The position numbers and the translations under genes are program-made. DNA of 64,000 nucleotides from DASTEQ01 sp040905185 (lineage in GTDB: Bacteria; Chloroflexota; Limnocylindria; QHBO01): the NCBI GenBank assembly GCA_040905185.1, contig JBBDRZ010000003.1, positions 62,001 to 126,000 on the forward strand. The letters run 5' to 3'. Under the pieces are notes generated by a model. That model ran no database searches. It was not told the origin of the DNA and worked only from the letters and a program-made list of their open reading frames with translations. Within the stretch, counting starts at the first letter, position 1, and each line of letters starts with the position of its first letter. Below are positions 1-7,131 of the stretch, piece by piece.

Positions 1-111
1 CACGTCGAACGCAACGCGGCCGCCTTTCGCCAGCCGATCCCGGCCGCCCTCTGGGACGAGCTCAAGGCGGAGGGCCTGCTGCGGCCGGAGGCGCCGACAC
101 CGACCGCCTAG
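1..111 (+). CDS. aldo/keto reductase, C-terminal end (partial)
   Basis: The reading frame is open from the first base and ends at TAG 109-111, giving the last 36 residues of a protein. The ending, with a PIPAALWDELKAEGLL stretch, is like the C-terminus of the aldo/keto reductase group that includes L-fucose (D-threo-aldose) dehydrogenases, which oxidise sugars with NAD(P). The following minus-strand genes (mutarotase-like, lactonase-like) also suggest deoxysugar catabolism, but they are convergent and not in the same operon. The active site is outside the window, so the family call rests on the tail only. Confidence 0.5.
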   Translation, partial: HVERNAAAFRQPIPAALWDELKAEGLLRPEAPTPTA

Positions 112-126
112 CCGGGGAGCCTCTCG

Positions 127-771
127 TTAGTCGAGGTGCAGCACCTCGCTGGGCGTGATCAGCGCGCCCTCCTCGTCGGTGATAGTGGTGATGATCCCGG
201 CGAACGCCTTCGACCAGCGGCGGTTCGCGTCGGTGGCGCCGATGGCCGCCACGGCCGTGGCCATGTCGGGGTAGAACTCGCCGTAGTAGACGATGTGGGA
301 CCCGCGCCGGAAGCCCGAGTAGTTGTGGAAGCCCGATACGTCGAGCGCGCTCATCATCTCCGGCCAGGGGTCGGCGTGCCGGACGTCGTACTCGGCGATC
401 CGCTCGGGCGCCACCACCAGGCCGAACATGCCGCGCTCGAACGGGCCCGCACCGCCGGCGTTGGCGTGGAACACCTCGTTGTAGGTGAGGAGCCGGCCGT
501 CGAGCGCGGTCATCTCGGCCACCACCGTCGCCAGGCTCGCGTGCCAGCCGGCGATGGCGGCGTCGGCGAGGTACGCGGCCAGCGCACTGGGCGCATCGGG
601 CTCGCACTCCGCGTACGTCCACGCATCGGTGCCGCGCCGGAAGGCGGTCAGGTTGCGGAGGCCGGATCGGCGGATGGCGGCGACCACCGCTACAGCAATC
701 TCGGCCATCCGGCGGTCGAACTCGTTCTCGGTGCCGGGGAAGAGGCGCAGGTAGAAGCAGGTCCGCTCCAT
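127..771 (-). CDS. tandem L-rhamnose mutarotase-like protein
   Basis: This 214-residue protein holds two copies of the RhaM (DUF718) dimeric alpha-beta barrel fold. The first spans about residues 1-100 and opens MERTCFYLRLFPGTENEF. The second spans about 112-214 and opens RGMFGLVVAPERIAEYD. Each copy has the paired aromatic and His/Tyr positions expected of the family (for example NLTAFRRGTDAW and NYSGFRRGSHIVYY). RhaM interconverts sugar anomers, and the usual protein is a single domain of about 105 residues that dimerises, so this looks like a fused dimer. The ATG lies 3 nt after the stop of the lactonase-like gene, making it the last gene of a three-gene minus-strand operon. The substrate is unknown; L-fucose or L-rhamnose is a guess from context. 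Confidence 0.75.
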   Translation of the reverse strand: MERTCFYLRLFPGTENEFDRRMAEIAVAVVAAIRRSGLRNLTAFRRGTDAWTYAECEPDAPSALAAYLADAAIAGWHASLATVVAEMTALDGRLLTYNEVFHANAGGAGPFERGMFGLVVAPERIAEYDVRHADPWPEMMSALDVSGFHNYSGFRRGSHIVYYGEFYPDMATAVAAIGATDANRRWSKAFAGIITTITDEEGALITPSEVLHLD

Positions 772-774
772 GGG

Positions 775-1692
775 TCAGATGCGGTAGAACTTCTCGGCGT
801 TGCGATAGAGCAGCTTCTCCTGCTCCTCCCGACTGAAGCCAGCCTCGGCAACGATCACGCGGTAGGCATCGATCTGGCGCAGGTAGCTGCTGTACAGCAC
901 GTCGACCGGCCAGTTGGTGCCGAACATCGCGCGGTTGACCCCGAACGCGTCGATGCAGTGCAGCACCCAGGGTCGGATGCTGTCGATCGTCCAGTCGTGG
1001 TCGACCATGCCGAGGCCGGAGATCTTGCACGCGACGTTCTCCGCCTCGGCCAGCGCGTTGATCTCGGATCGCCACCACTCGAGGTACTCCGGCGTGCGCT
1101 CCATCGGGAAGCCGGCGTGGCCAAGGATGACCTGCACGTCCGGGAAACGCCGGGCAACCTCCGCCCATGAGAGGAGCTTGCCGGGGGACGCGTTCAGCTC
1201 GTAGCTGAGGCCGTGCCGGGCGAGCGCCGCGTAGGCCGCGCGGAAGACGGCGGTGTCGGGATCGTCCGGATGGGCGCGGATCCGTACGCCCCGGACGTTC
1301 GAGTGGGCCAGGTGCCGCTCCAGCTGCTGCTCGGCGCCGTCGCGCTCCAGATCGCAGTAGACGACGATTCCGTGCGGGAAGCCGTACCGGTCGGCGATCC
1401 CTTGGAGCCAAGCCGTCTCCTCGACCGGGTCGGGGGCGCCGGAGTCGCCCTCGACGTGCACCGACTTGACGACGTTCGAGCCGTAGAACTCCTTGAGCAG
1501 CCGCTCGATGCCCCAGTCCGTCCGGATCGCCTTGTAGTCGCCAAGCGTCCGGTTGTGAACCTCGGTCCCGGGGTCCTGGAGCCAGCCGTAGGGGAAGCGG
1601 TCGAGCTCCCAGAGGTGGTGGTGAGTCTCGATGAAGGGGACCGAGCGGTCGACCTGCGCGGCGACCTGGCTCTCCGCCTGGTGGTCGTACAC
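775..1692 (-). CDS. amidohydrolase family protein, L-fuconolactonase-like
   Basis: A 305-residue TIM-barrel metal-dependent hydrolase of the amidohydrolase_2 family. Visible landmarks are the metal-binding THHHLW motif (His at about 24-26), VILGHAGFP and KISGLG in the middle and FGTNWPVD near the end, as in L-fucono-1,5-lactonases and 2-pyrone-4,6-dicarboxylate hydrolases. The start is chosen at GTG 1692-1690, one base after the TGA of the upstream isomerase-like gene. A longer frame running back to 1917 overlaps that gene and its extra N-terminus is a low-complexity shadow. It probably opens a sugar lactone; the exact substrate cannot be read from the sequence. Confidence 0.8.
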   Translation of the reverse strand: MYDHQAESQVAAQVDRSVPFIETHHHLWELDRFPYGWLQDPGTEVHNRTLGDYKAIRTDWGIERLLKEFYGSNVVKSVHVEGDSGAPDPVEETAWLQGIADRYGFPHGIVVYCDLERDGAEQQLERHLAHSNVRGVRIRAHPDDPDTAVFRAAYAALARHGLSYELNASPGKLLSWAEVARRFPDVQVILGHAGFPMERTPEYLEWWRSEINALAEAENVACKISGLGMVDHDWTIDSIRPWVLHCIDAFGVNRAMFGTNWPVDVLYSSYLRQIDAYRVIVAEAGFSREEQEKLLYRNAEKFYRI

Positions 1693-1693
1693 G

Positions 1694-2005
1694 TCAGCCG
1701 GCCTGCGACGGGTCCGCGCCCGGCGGCGGCGCGGGATCGGACGGGTGGAGCGCGAGCGGATGCACCTCGACGTCGAGCCACGGGAACAGGGGCAGCGAGC
1801 TGATCGCGGCGTGCAGCTCGGTCGCGTCGCGCGCCTCCCACAGCCCCCAGTTGGCGCGGCGTCCCGGCGTGCGCCACATCCGGCGGATGATGCCGGCTTC
1901 GGCGAGCTCGCGGGCACGCTGCCGTTCGGCCGCCGTCAGTCGCACGAGCTCGGCAGGATCGGCGTCGGGCGGCCACTCGGTCTGGATTCGGACGAGGAAC
2001 TCCAT
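1694..2005 (-). CDS. muconolactone delta-isomerase-like protein
   Basis: This is a 103-residue protein beginning MEFLVRIQTEWPPDADP, with a helical RARELAEAGIIRRMWRTPGR segment and WGLWEARDATELHAAISSLP. This matches the small ferredoxin-like fold of muconolactone isomerases (CatC). In catabolic clusters such proteins are often recruited to lactone or dimeric-barrel roles unrelated to muconate. The ATG at 2005 is preceded by a strong GGAGGTGGG ribosome site. It is the first gene of the minus-strand operon isomerase, lactonase, mutarotase. The 76-bp region up to the divergent lipoyl gene must hold promoters for both directions. Confidence 0.7.
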   Translation of the reverse strand: MEFLVRIQTEWPPDADPAELVRLTAAERQRARELAEAGIIRRMWRTPGRRANWGLWEARDATELHAAISSLPLFPWLDVEVHPLALHPSDPAPPPGADPSQAG

Positions 2006-2023
2006 GGACCCACCTCCCGCGGG

Positions 2024-2029
2024 TATCAT
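2024..2029 (+). promoter_or_regulatory. candidate -10 box for the E2 genes
   Basis: TATCAT lies 53 nt upstream of the lipoyl-domain start, in the divergent intergenic region. No convincing -35 hexamer is visible. Confidence 0.35.
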
Positions 2030-2081
2030 CGCGCACACCGCGCGACTACCGCCCGCCGATTGTCGCCCCACGGAGTGACCG

Positions 2082-2324
2082 ATGCGGATTCCGATCCAGA
2101 TGCCCAGCCTCGGCTACGACTTGGAGCGCTGCACGATCGCCGCCTGGAGCAAGCAGGTCGGCGAGAAGGTGAGCCGCGGCGAGCCGATCGCCGAGATCGA
2201 GACCGAGAAGACGACCATCGAGATGGAGGCCCTCGCCAGCGGGACGCTGGTGGAGATTCTGCACCCCGCCGGCGCCGAGCTGGCGGTGGGCGAGGTGATG
2301 GGCTACCTCGACGACGAGGCCTAA
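2082..2324 (+). CDS. free-standing lipoyl-domain protein (E2 lipoyl part)
   Basis: An 80-residue protein that is a complete biotinyl/lipoyl beta-barrel: MPSLGYDLERCTIAAW at the start, then EIETEKTTIEMEA with Lys43 as the predicted lipoylated lysine, then a closing hairpin. Swinging lipoyl domains carry acyl groups between the E1, E2 and E3 subunits of 2-oxo acid dehydrogenases. It ends at TAA 2322-2324. The catalytic E2 domain follows in the same frame after eight codons, so the two proteins look like one E2 cut by a stop codon. No E1 or E3 gene is present in the window. Confidence 0.8.
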   Translation: MRIPIQMPSLGYDLERCTIAAWSKQVGEKVSRGEPIAEIETEKTTIEMEALASGTLVEILHPAGAELAVGEVMGYLDDEA

Positions 2325-2348
2325 AGGACCGATGCCGGCGTCCGCCGC

Positions 2349-3041
2349 ATGACCAGCGGGCGAGAGCCGGTCACCCCCACCCGCATGCGGGCCGCGATCG
2401 CGCGCCGCATGGCGCAGAGCAAGCAGCAGGCGCCGCACTTCTACGTTACCGCCGAGATCGAGATGGACGCGGTCCTCGACGCGGCGGCTCGGCTAAACGA
2501 GGGACGGCCGCGCGAGGAGCGCGTGAGTGTGACGGCCTTCCTGGTCCGAGCGCTGGCGGAGGTCCTGCCGAAGCATCCGCACTTCAACGCGGTCTGGCGG
2601 GAAGACGGGATCCTGGAGCGGATCGAGGCGGTGAACGTCGGTGTGGCCGTGGCCGTCGAGGACGGTCTGATCGCGCCAGCAGTGCTCGACTGCGCCGGGC
2701 GCAGCCTCGACCAGATCGGCGCCTCCCTGCGCGAACTGGTGGAACGGACCCGGGCCGGCCGGCTGCGGGCCGCCGAGATCAGCGAGGCGACCTTCACCCT
2801 GAGCAACCTGGGGACGTACGACATCAGCTCCTTCACGGCCATCATCAGCCCGCCACAGGTGGCGATCCTGGCCACCGCCAGGACCGAGCCGCGCCCGGTC
2901 GTGCGCGATGGCGAGATCGTCGTGCGTCAGATGATGACCGCCACCTTGAGCGCCGACCACCGTGCGGTCGACGGTGCGGCGGCGGCCGGGCTGCTTGCCG
3001 ATCTGAAGGAGGTGCTTGCTTCGCCCGGCTCGTGGACGTAG
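2349..3041 (+). CDS. 2-oxo acid dehydrogenase E2 catalytic domain, stand-alone
   Basis: A 230-residue acyltransferase domain. It opens with VTPTRMRAAIARRMAQSK, the usual start of the E2 catalytic core, and ends with DHRAVDG (His and Asp at about 204-208), the catalytic HxxxDG motif, so the core looks intact. There is no lipoyl domain and no peripheral subunit-binding domain. Both would normally sit N-terminal, and the lipoyl domain is instead encoded just upstream. The ATG overlaps the TGA of a six-codon reading frame (2332-2352) that has its own AAAGGA ribosome site, which could couple translation. Whether it works with E1 enzymes encoded elsewhere cannot be told here. Confidence 0.8.
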   Translation: MTSGREPVTPTRMRAAIARRMAQSKQQAPHFYVTAEIEMDAVLDAAARLNEGRPREERVSVTAFLVRALAEVLPKHPHFNAVWREDGILERIEAVNVGVAVAVEDGLIAPAVLDCAGRSLDQIGASLRELVERTRAGRLRAAEISEATFTLSNLGTYDISSFTAIISPPQVAILATARTEPRPVVRDGEIVVRQMMTATLSADHRAVDGAAAAGLLADLKEVLASPGSWT

Positions 3042-3520
3042 CTCGTAGCCGATGCGCCGGCGCTTCCTCTAATTGGACCTTTTCCGGCGCGCCGGTTCAG
3101 TCCGAATGGCCACGAACCATCGGCTCAGGCGACCCACGGTAACGCTCCAGAGGAGGACTGGGTTCGCTCCATATCGTCACCTCGGCCGGAACCGTTGGCT
3201 GGCGCTTTAGCACTGGCGCATACGGCGCTGGCAGTGTGTGCGCGGCACATGCGGTGAATGCGCGTCGGAATGCTCGCCGACGACGGTTCGCGTGAACTGG
3301 TGTCGGATATGGAGGCCGGGCTCCCCGTCGCCATGTGACGCCGGAGGGCGGTGGGGCGGATCCGCCCTCGCGGACCCGCATCCGCGGAAAGCCGAGGTTC
3401 CCGCTTCGTATTCCAGAGTTCTTGTGTCGGACTCCGTGGCGATGTAGACCTACCGGGCACGGCACTGCGAGCGGTGCTGAGCGGGGAGGCGATCCCACGT
3501 GGCAGGTGGAAGGGCCATTT
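3042..3520. other. gene-less stretch
   Basis: No reading frame here looks like a real gene. The long minus-strand frames that cross it have no recognisable domains and run through the SRPBCC gene on the other strand. Two short palindromes are visible, CCGGCGCGCCGG at 3084-3095 and GGGCGGATCCGCCC at 3354-3367. Neither is followed by a T-run. I see no RNA gene. Confidence 0.5.
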
Positions 3521-3961
3521 ATGATAAGAGACGAAACCAGCATCACCATCAACCGGCCTATCGAGGATGTCTTCGCGGTGCTGAGCAACCCCGAGACCGG
3601 TCCGAAGTGGTCCTCGATCGCGATCGAGGAGAAATGGACTTCGCCTGAGCCGCACGGGGTGGGCTCGACGTTTCGGTCCGCCGGCAAGATTCTCGGCAGG
3701 CGCATCGAGGTCGACCATGAGGTCACCGTATTCGAGCCCAGCCGCAGCGTCGCGATGAAGACCGATTCCGGACCAACGGCTGGCCGGCTCTTGATGACGT
3801 TCGAGCGGGTCGAAGGCGGCACAAAGGTCGTGTTTGACGCGGAGTTTGAGGCCCGTGGACTCGTCAAGCTGGCCAAGCCGCTCTGGATGAAGCTTGGCAG
3901 GCAGCGATGGAACCGCGATCTGGCCACTCTGAAGGGCATGATGGAAGCGGGCAGGTTGTAA
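3521..3961 (+). CDS. SRPBCC (polyketide cyclase / START-like) family protein
   Basis: A 146-residue protein starting MIRDETSITINRPIEDVFAV, followed by LSNPETGPKWSS, a run of beta strands and a long C-terminal helix ending LATLKGMMEAGRL. This is the helix-grip fold of the SRPBCC superfamily, which binds hydrophobic ligands in a central cavity. The ATG at 3521 was chosen because it has a GGTGGAAGG ribosome site and because the superfamily's conserved start follows at once. The upstream extension of this frame is arginine/proline-rich noise. It stands alone, so no ligand or pathway is suggested. Confidence 0.75.
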   Translation: MIRDETSITINRPIEDVFAVLSNPETGPKWSSIAIEEKWTSPEPHGVGSTFRSAGKILGRRIEVDHEVTVFEPSRSVAMKTDSGPTAGRLLMTFERVEGGTKVVFDAEFEARGLVKLAKPLWMKLGRQRWNRDLATLKGMMEAGRL

Positions 3962-4171
3962 GCGCACTGCGCGTCTACATGGCGACCAGTGGCTCCTGGG
4001 CGGCGCCGTTGAGTGTGACCGAGCAGGTCGGTGGGAAGGTCCGAGACGGTCGTCATTCCCATCGGCTCGCGACGTTCATCGCCCGCTGAAGCCTGCCCTC
4101 GCCGCGTTTCTACCGGCGGTGCACTCCGCGGCAGTAGCCCGCGCGCCCACACCAGCCTGTTGGATAGGAGC

Positions 4172-4202
4172 TTGACATCTCTCCCCAGGCCCGCACTATG
4201 GA
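4172..4202 (+). promoter_or_regulatory. candidate promoter for the lysyl-oxidase-like gene
   Basis: A perfect -35 hexamer TTGACA (4172-4177) is followed after 19 bases by TATGGA (4197-4202). The spacing is longer than ideal. An RBS GGAGGAGA and a GTG start follow about 50 nt downstream. Confidence 0.45.
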
Positions 4203-4254
4203 ACATACGCAATGGATCGGCCGGATGGTGTCGAGCTGCGACGGAGGAGAGGCC

Positions 4255-5631
4255 GTGTTCAGCGTGCGGAGGGTAGGGCCGGCACTGGTCTCATTCCTGG
4301 TGGCGTTCGAGCTCCTGTTCGCCAACGCCGGCAGCGCGGTCGCCCAGCACTCCGCGAGCGCGCCTCTGCCGGATCTGGCCATGCTCCAGCCGACCGACTT
4401 CTACCTCGAGCTCAAGTCGGGCGGCGTGCGCCTCCTCCGATTCAGCACCTCGATCGTCAACTTCGGCCCCGGACGGTTCGACGTCTATGGCTCGGAGCCC
4501 GATCCCACGGACTCCAACAAGCTCACCAAGGTGACCCAGCGCCTGCAGCAGGATGGAGCCTGGGTGGAGCACTCGAGCGCGGCGACGATGTTCTATGCCG
4601 GCGACGGCCACAACCACTGGCACGTCTTCGGGCTCCAGGATTGGAAGCTCGCGTTCCAGGCGACCCCGAACGACACCATCGCCACCGGCGCCAAGACGGG
4701 CTTCTGTTTCTGGGACAACGTCAACCTGTCCAATGCGCCCAAGTACTACGACGGCACTAGGGAATGCAAGAAGCAGGCTGACGGCACGGTGCCGATGGGC
4801 TTGTCGGTCAACTGGGGCGACGAATACCCGTGGAGCATCGCCTTCCAGTACATCAACGTCAGCACCCTCCCGTACGGCAACTACTGCCTGACGCTGACCG
4901 CGGACCCCCGGGGCGAGTTCATCGAGGCCAGTACCGCCAACAACAGCGTTCGGACGCTCATCGCCATCCAATCTTCCGGGGTGACGGTCCTCGCCCAGGA
5001 CTGCGCGGCGGACACGACCCCGCCGGCCACACCGACGGGGCTGACCGCCATCGCCCGGGATGGCGCGGTCGACCTCGACTGGAGCGACAACATCGACACC
5101 GTTGCCGGCTACAGGGTCTACCGAGGCTCGAGCACATCGCCGATCGCGACCTCCACCACCAGCGCCTATGCCGATGGCGGCCTCACCAACGGGACTCTCT
5201 ACTGCTACCGGGTGACGGCCGTGGACAGCTTCGGCAACGAGTCGCCGCCATCCGATCAGGCCTGCGCCACGCCCGCCGCCGCGGAGGCGCGCATTGTGCA
5301 CGTCGCCGATCTCGACGGGACGGCGAGTCGCAAGGGCAAGAGCGGCCGATGGGAGGCCTTCGTGACGGTCACCATCCGCGACGGTACGGCGGTTCCCGTA
5401 GCGGGGGCGACGGTGACTGGCGATTGGAGCGGTGCCATCAGTGGCAGCGTCTCCGGCCTCACCGGCAGTGACGGGTCGTTGACCCTGCGGACCGGCAACC
5501 TCGCCAACGGGACTCAGGTGACCTTCAGCGTCACGAATGTCGCGGGCGTCGGCTTTACCTACAGCCAGGAAGCCAACACCGATCCGGACGGCGACAGCAC
5601 GGGTACGACGATCACCATCTTCAAGCCGTAG
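4255..5631 (+). CDS. secreted lysyl-oxidase-like protein with FN3 and Ig-like domains
   Basis: With the GTG start at 4255 (RBS GGAGGAGA) the 458-residue product begins with a clean signal peptide: basic VFSVRR, a hydrophobic core and an AxA-type end at about residue 31. Residues 40-250 match the lysyl oxidase domain: LRFSTSIVNFGPG, the copper-binding GHNHWHV motif at about 118-124, and cysteines near 155-230. Residues 255-340 form a fibronectin type III domain (PTGLTAIARDGAVDLDW) and the rest an Ig-like strand-rich domain. Animal lysyl oxidases cross-link proteins by oxidising lysine. For bacterial members the substrate is mostly unknown, and I could not identify the quinone-forming lysine/tyrosine pair. 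It is probably an extracellular surface protein. Confidence 0.8.
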   Translation: MFSVRRVGPALVSFLVAFELLFANAGSAVAQHSASAPLPDLAMLQPTDFYLELKSGGVRLLRFSTSIVNFGPGRFDVYGSEPDPTDSNKLTKVTQRLQQDGAWVEHSSAATMFYAGDGHNHWHVFGLQDWKLAFQATPNDTIATGAKTGFCFWDNVNLSNAPKYYDGTRECKKQADGTVPMGLSVNWGDEYPWSIAFQYINVSTLPYGNYCLTLTADPRGEFIEASTANNSVRTLIAIQSSGVTVLAQDCAADTTPPATPTGLTAIARDGAVDLDWSDNIDTVAGYRVYRGSSTSPIATSTTSAYADGGLTNGTLYCYRVTAVDSFGNESPPSDQACATPAAAEARIVHVADLDGTASRKGKSGRWEAFVTVTIRDGTAVPVAGATVTGDWSGAISGSVSGLTGSDGSLTLRTGNLANGTQVTFSVTNVAGVGFTYSQEANTDPDGDSTGTTITIFKP

Positions 5632-5639
5632 CACCGGCG

Positions 5640-5790
5640 TTTCGTTCCGTCGATCCTGGCAACGACTACCTGCTGGCCCGTCCCGCGGCACACAGCGCGG
5701 TGATGGTCTCGGGTGATTCGCACTTCGTTGCCCTCGCCTGCGAGCTACCGATGCATGCGCCCGAGAGGTTCCCTGATCGGCGGATTCCCG
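5640..5790 (+). pseudogene. C-terminal remnant of a PIN-domain (VapC-like) gene
   Basis: Translating from 5640 gives VDPGNDYLLARPAAHSAV, then MVSGDSHFVAL, then a LPMHAPERF-like end. This is the ordinary last third of a PIN-domain ribonuclease (DPxDDYLLALA ... SGDxHLLxL ... P..F), including two of the acidic metal-binding positions. The N-terminal two thirds are absent because the lysyl-oxidase-like gene ends at 5631, and there is no start codon. No antitoxin remnant is recognisable. It reads as a decayed toxin gene. Confidence 0.6.
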
Positions 5791-5810
5791 CGCCTCCCAG
5801 ATCCAGCCGC

Positions 5811-5816
5811 TATCCT
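5811..5816 (+). promoter_or_regulatory. candidate -10 box for the LCP gene
   Basis: TATCCT lies 48 nt upstream of the LCP ATG, and a CAGGAGAT ribosome site follows it. There is no clear -35. Confidence 0.35.
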
Positions 5817-5863
5817 TCCGGCGCTCGATTGCAGGAGATCCCGCCGGACTTGACCCGCCGCTG

Positions 5864-7096
5864 ATGTTCCGACGCGCAGGGCGCGACCACGCCCGCCCAT
5901 CGGCCCGCACCCGACGCCTGCACGCGGCCGTGGCCCGTGAGGAACGCCTGCGGAAGCGCGGTATCGCCACCGGCCAGTGGCGCGAGGAGCTGGCCGCGGC
6001 TCGCGATGCGTCCATGCGGGCGGACGCCCGTCGGGCGGCCGAGCCGGCCGCCGGCGCGGTGCCGATCCGACGAGTCCTGCTGTCGGGCCTTCTGCTGCTG
6101 ATCGGTGGCGTGGTCGTGGGCTCGGTGCTGCTCTGGCAGCGCGTCGATGCGTTCAACCGAGCGGTGAGCAGCGCTCCAAGCCTGTCATCGTCGTTACTGG
6201 GCCCGCTCAGCGGGAACCAGCCGGTGAATGTCGCGTTCCTCGGCTACGCGGGACGCGAGGGGCATGGGGGTCAGTACCTGGCGGACTCCATCAACATCCT
6301 GTCTGTCGACCCGGCCACGAGCGCGACCACGCTGATCGCCATTCCCCGCGACCTGTGGGTGGAAGGGCACCCGCTCTTTCCGGAGAACGGCAAGATCAAC
6401 GAGGCGTTCGCGGCCGGCTGGGACATGGGTGGCGTGCACGAGGCGGGACACGCGGCCACCGACGTCCTGGAGTACGTGACCGGGCTCTCGATCGACCACT
6501 GGATCGCCCTCGACTTCGACGGACTCGCGGCGGTCGTGGACGCGGTCGGCGGCGTGACGATCGACAACCCGCGCGCCTTCGCCTACACGCTCAACGAGCA
6601 GAACTTCCAAAGCGGCTTCTTCGAGGCAGGGAGCTTCGAGGCCGGTACGCTTGAGCTGGATGGCGCCGCTGCCCTGGCCTATGCGAGGGCGCGGTACACG
6701 TCGGTTCCCGAGGAGGTGGGTGACTTCGCGCGCTCGGAACGTCAGCAGCGGGTCCTGGCCGCGCTGCGCGCCCGGCTGGGTGACGGGTTGCCGGGATCGA
6801 TTGGGCCGGGGTTGGCGCTCATGGATGCCCTGTCCACCCACCTGGCCACCGACCTGTCGGCCATCGACCTGGCGCTCCTGAGCGGTCATCTGGCGGCTGA
6901 CCGGCGCATCGCGTTGACCGAGGGGATCATCCTCGAGGCCACCACGACCTCCGACGGCCGCTACACGCTGGTCGTCATCGGTCGGGCCGATGGGGCGGAC
7001 TACACGCCGCTCCACGCCTATCTGGCGGCCGCCCTCGCCGAGCCGATGCCGACGCCCATCCCGACCGGCAGCCCGAGCTCGACCGGCAGCCCCTGA
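5864..7096 (+). CDS. LytR-CpsA-Psr (LCP) family cell-wall protein
   Basis: A 410-residue membrane protein with a basic cytoplasmic N-terminus (1-70), one transmembrane helix (about 71-91) and an extracellular LCP catalytic domain. Markers are NVAFLGYAG, ADSINILSVDP, TLIAIPRDLWV and, near the end of the domain, ALAYARARYT, with Asp and Arg residues that bind the polyprenyl-pyrophosphate substrate. LCP enzymes transfer polymers such as teichoic acids or polysaccharides from a lipid carrier to peptidoglycan. The C-terminus ends in a short Pro/Thr/Ser tail. Its presence points to a thick-walled, monoderm-type envelope. It lies alone between the PIN remnant and uvrC. Confidence 0.85.
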   Translation: MFRRAGRDHARPSARTRRLHAAVAREERLRKRGIATGQWREELAAARDASMRADARRAAEPAAGAVPIRRVLLSGLLLLIGGVVVGSVLLWQRVDAFNRAVSSAPSLSSSLLGPLSGNQPVNVAFLGYAGREGHGGQYLADSINILSVDPATSATTLIAIPRDLWVEGHPLFPENGKINEAFAAGWDMGGVHEAGHAATDVLEYVTGLSIDHWIALDFDGLAAVVDAVGGVTIDNPRAFAYTLNEQNFQSGFFEAGSFEAGTLELDGAAALAYARARYTSVPEEVGDFARSERQQRVLAALRARLGDGLPGSIGPGLALMDALSTHLATDLSAIDLALLSGHLAADRRIALTEGIILEATTTSDGRYTLVVIGRADGADYTPLHAYLAAALAEPMPTPIPTGSPSSTGSP

Positions 7097-7119
7097 ACCC
7101 CCTCTGCGCGCCGCCCACC

Positions 7120-7125
7120 TAGAAT
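7120..7125 (+). promoter_or_regulatory. leaderless-type -10 box of uvrC
   Basis: TAGAAT ends 7 nt before the uvrC GTG, which is where a transcription start is expected. No ribosome site lies between them, so the mRNA may be leaderless. Confidence 0.5.
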
Positions 7126-7131
7126 CGGCCG

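Noticed and set aside
62..2036. Several long frames on both strands over the mutarotase/lactonase/isomerase operon (for example a 449-residue minus frame and a 503-residue plus frame)
   Set aside because: They are Arg/Pro/Ala-rich with no domains and run across genes with clear family motifs and ribosome sites. High GC removes stop codons and produces such shadows.
3084..3095. CCGGCGCGCCGG palindrome as a terminator after the E2 gene
   Set aside because: Too short, and the T-run precedes rather than follows it on the plus strand.
3097..4212. A 371-residue minus-strand frame over the SRPBCC gene
   Set aside because: It covers a gene with a recognisable fold on the other strand, and its own sequence has no family signal.
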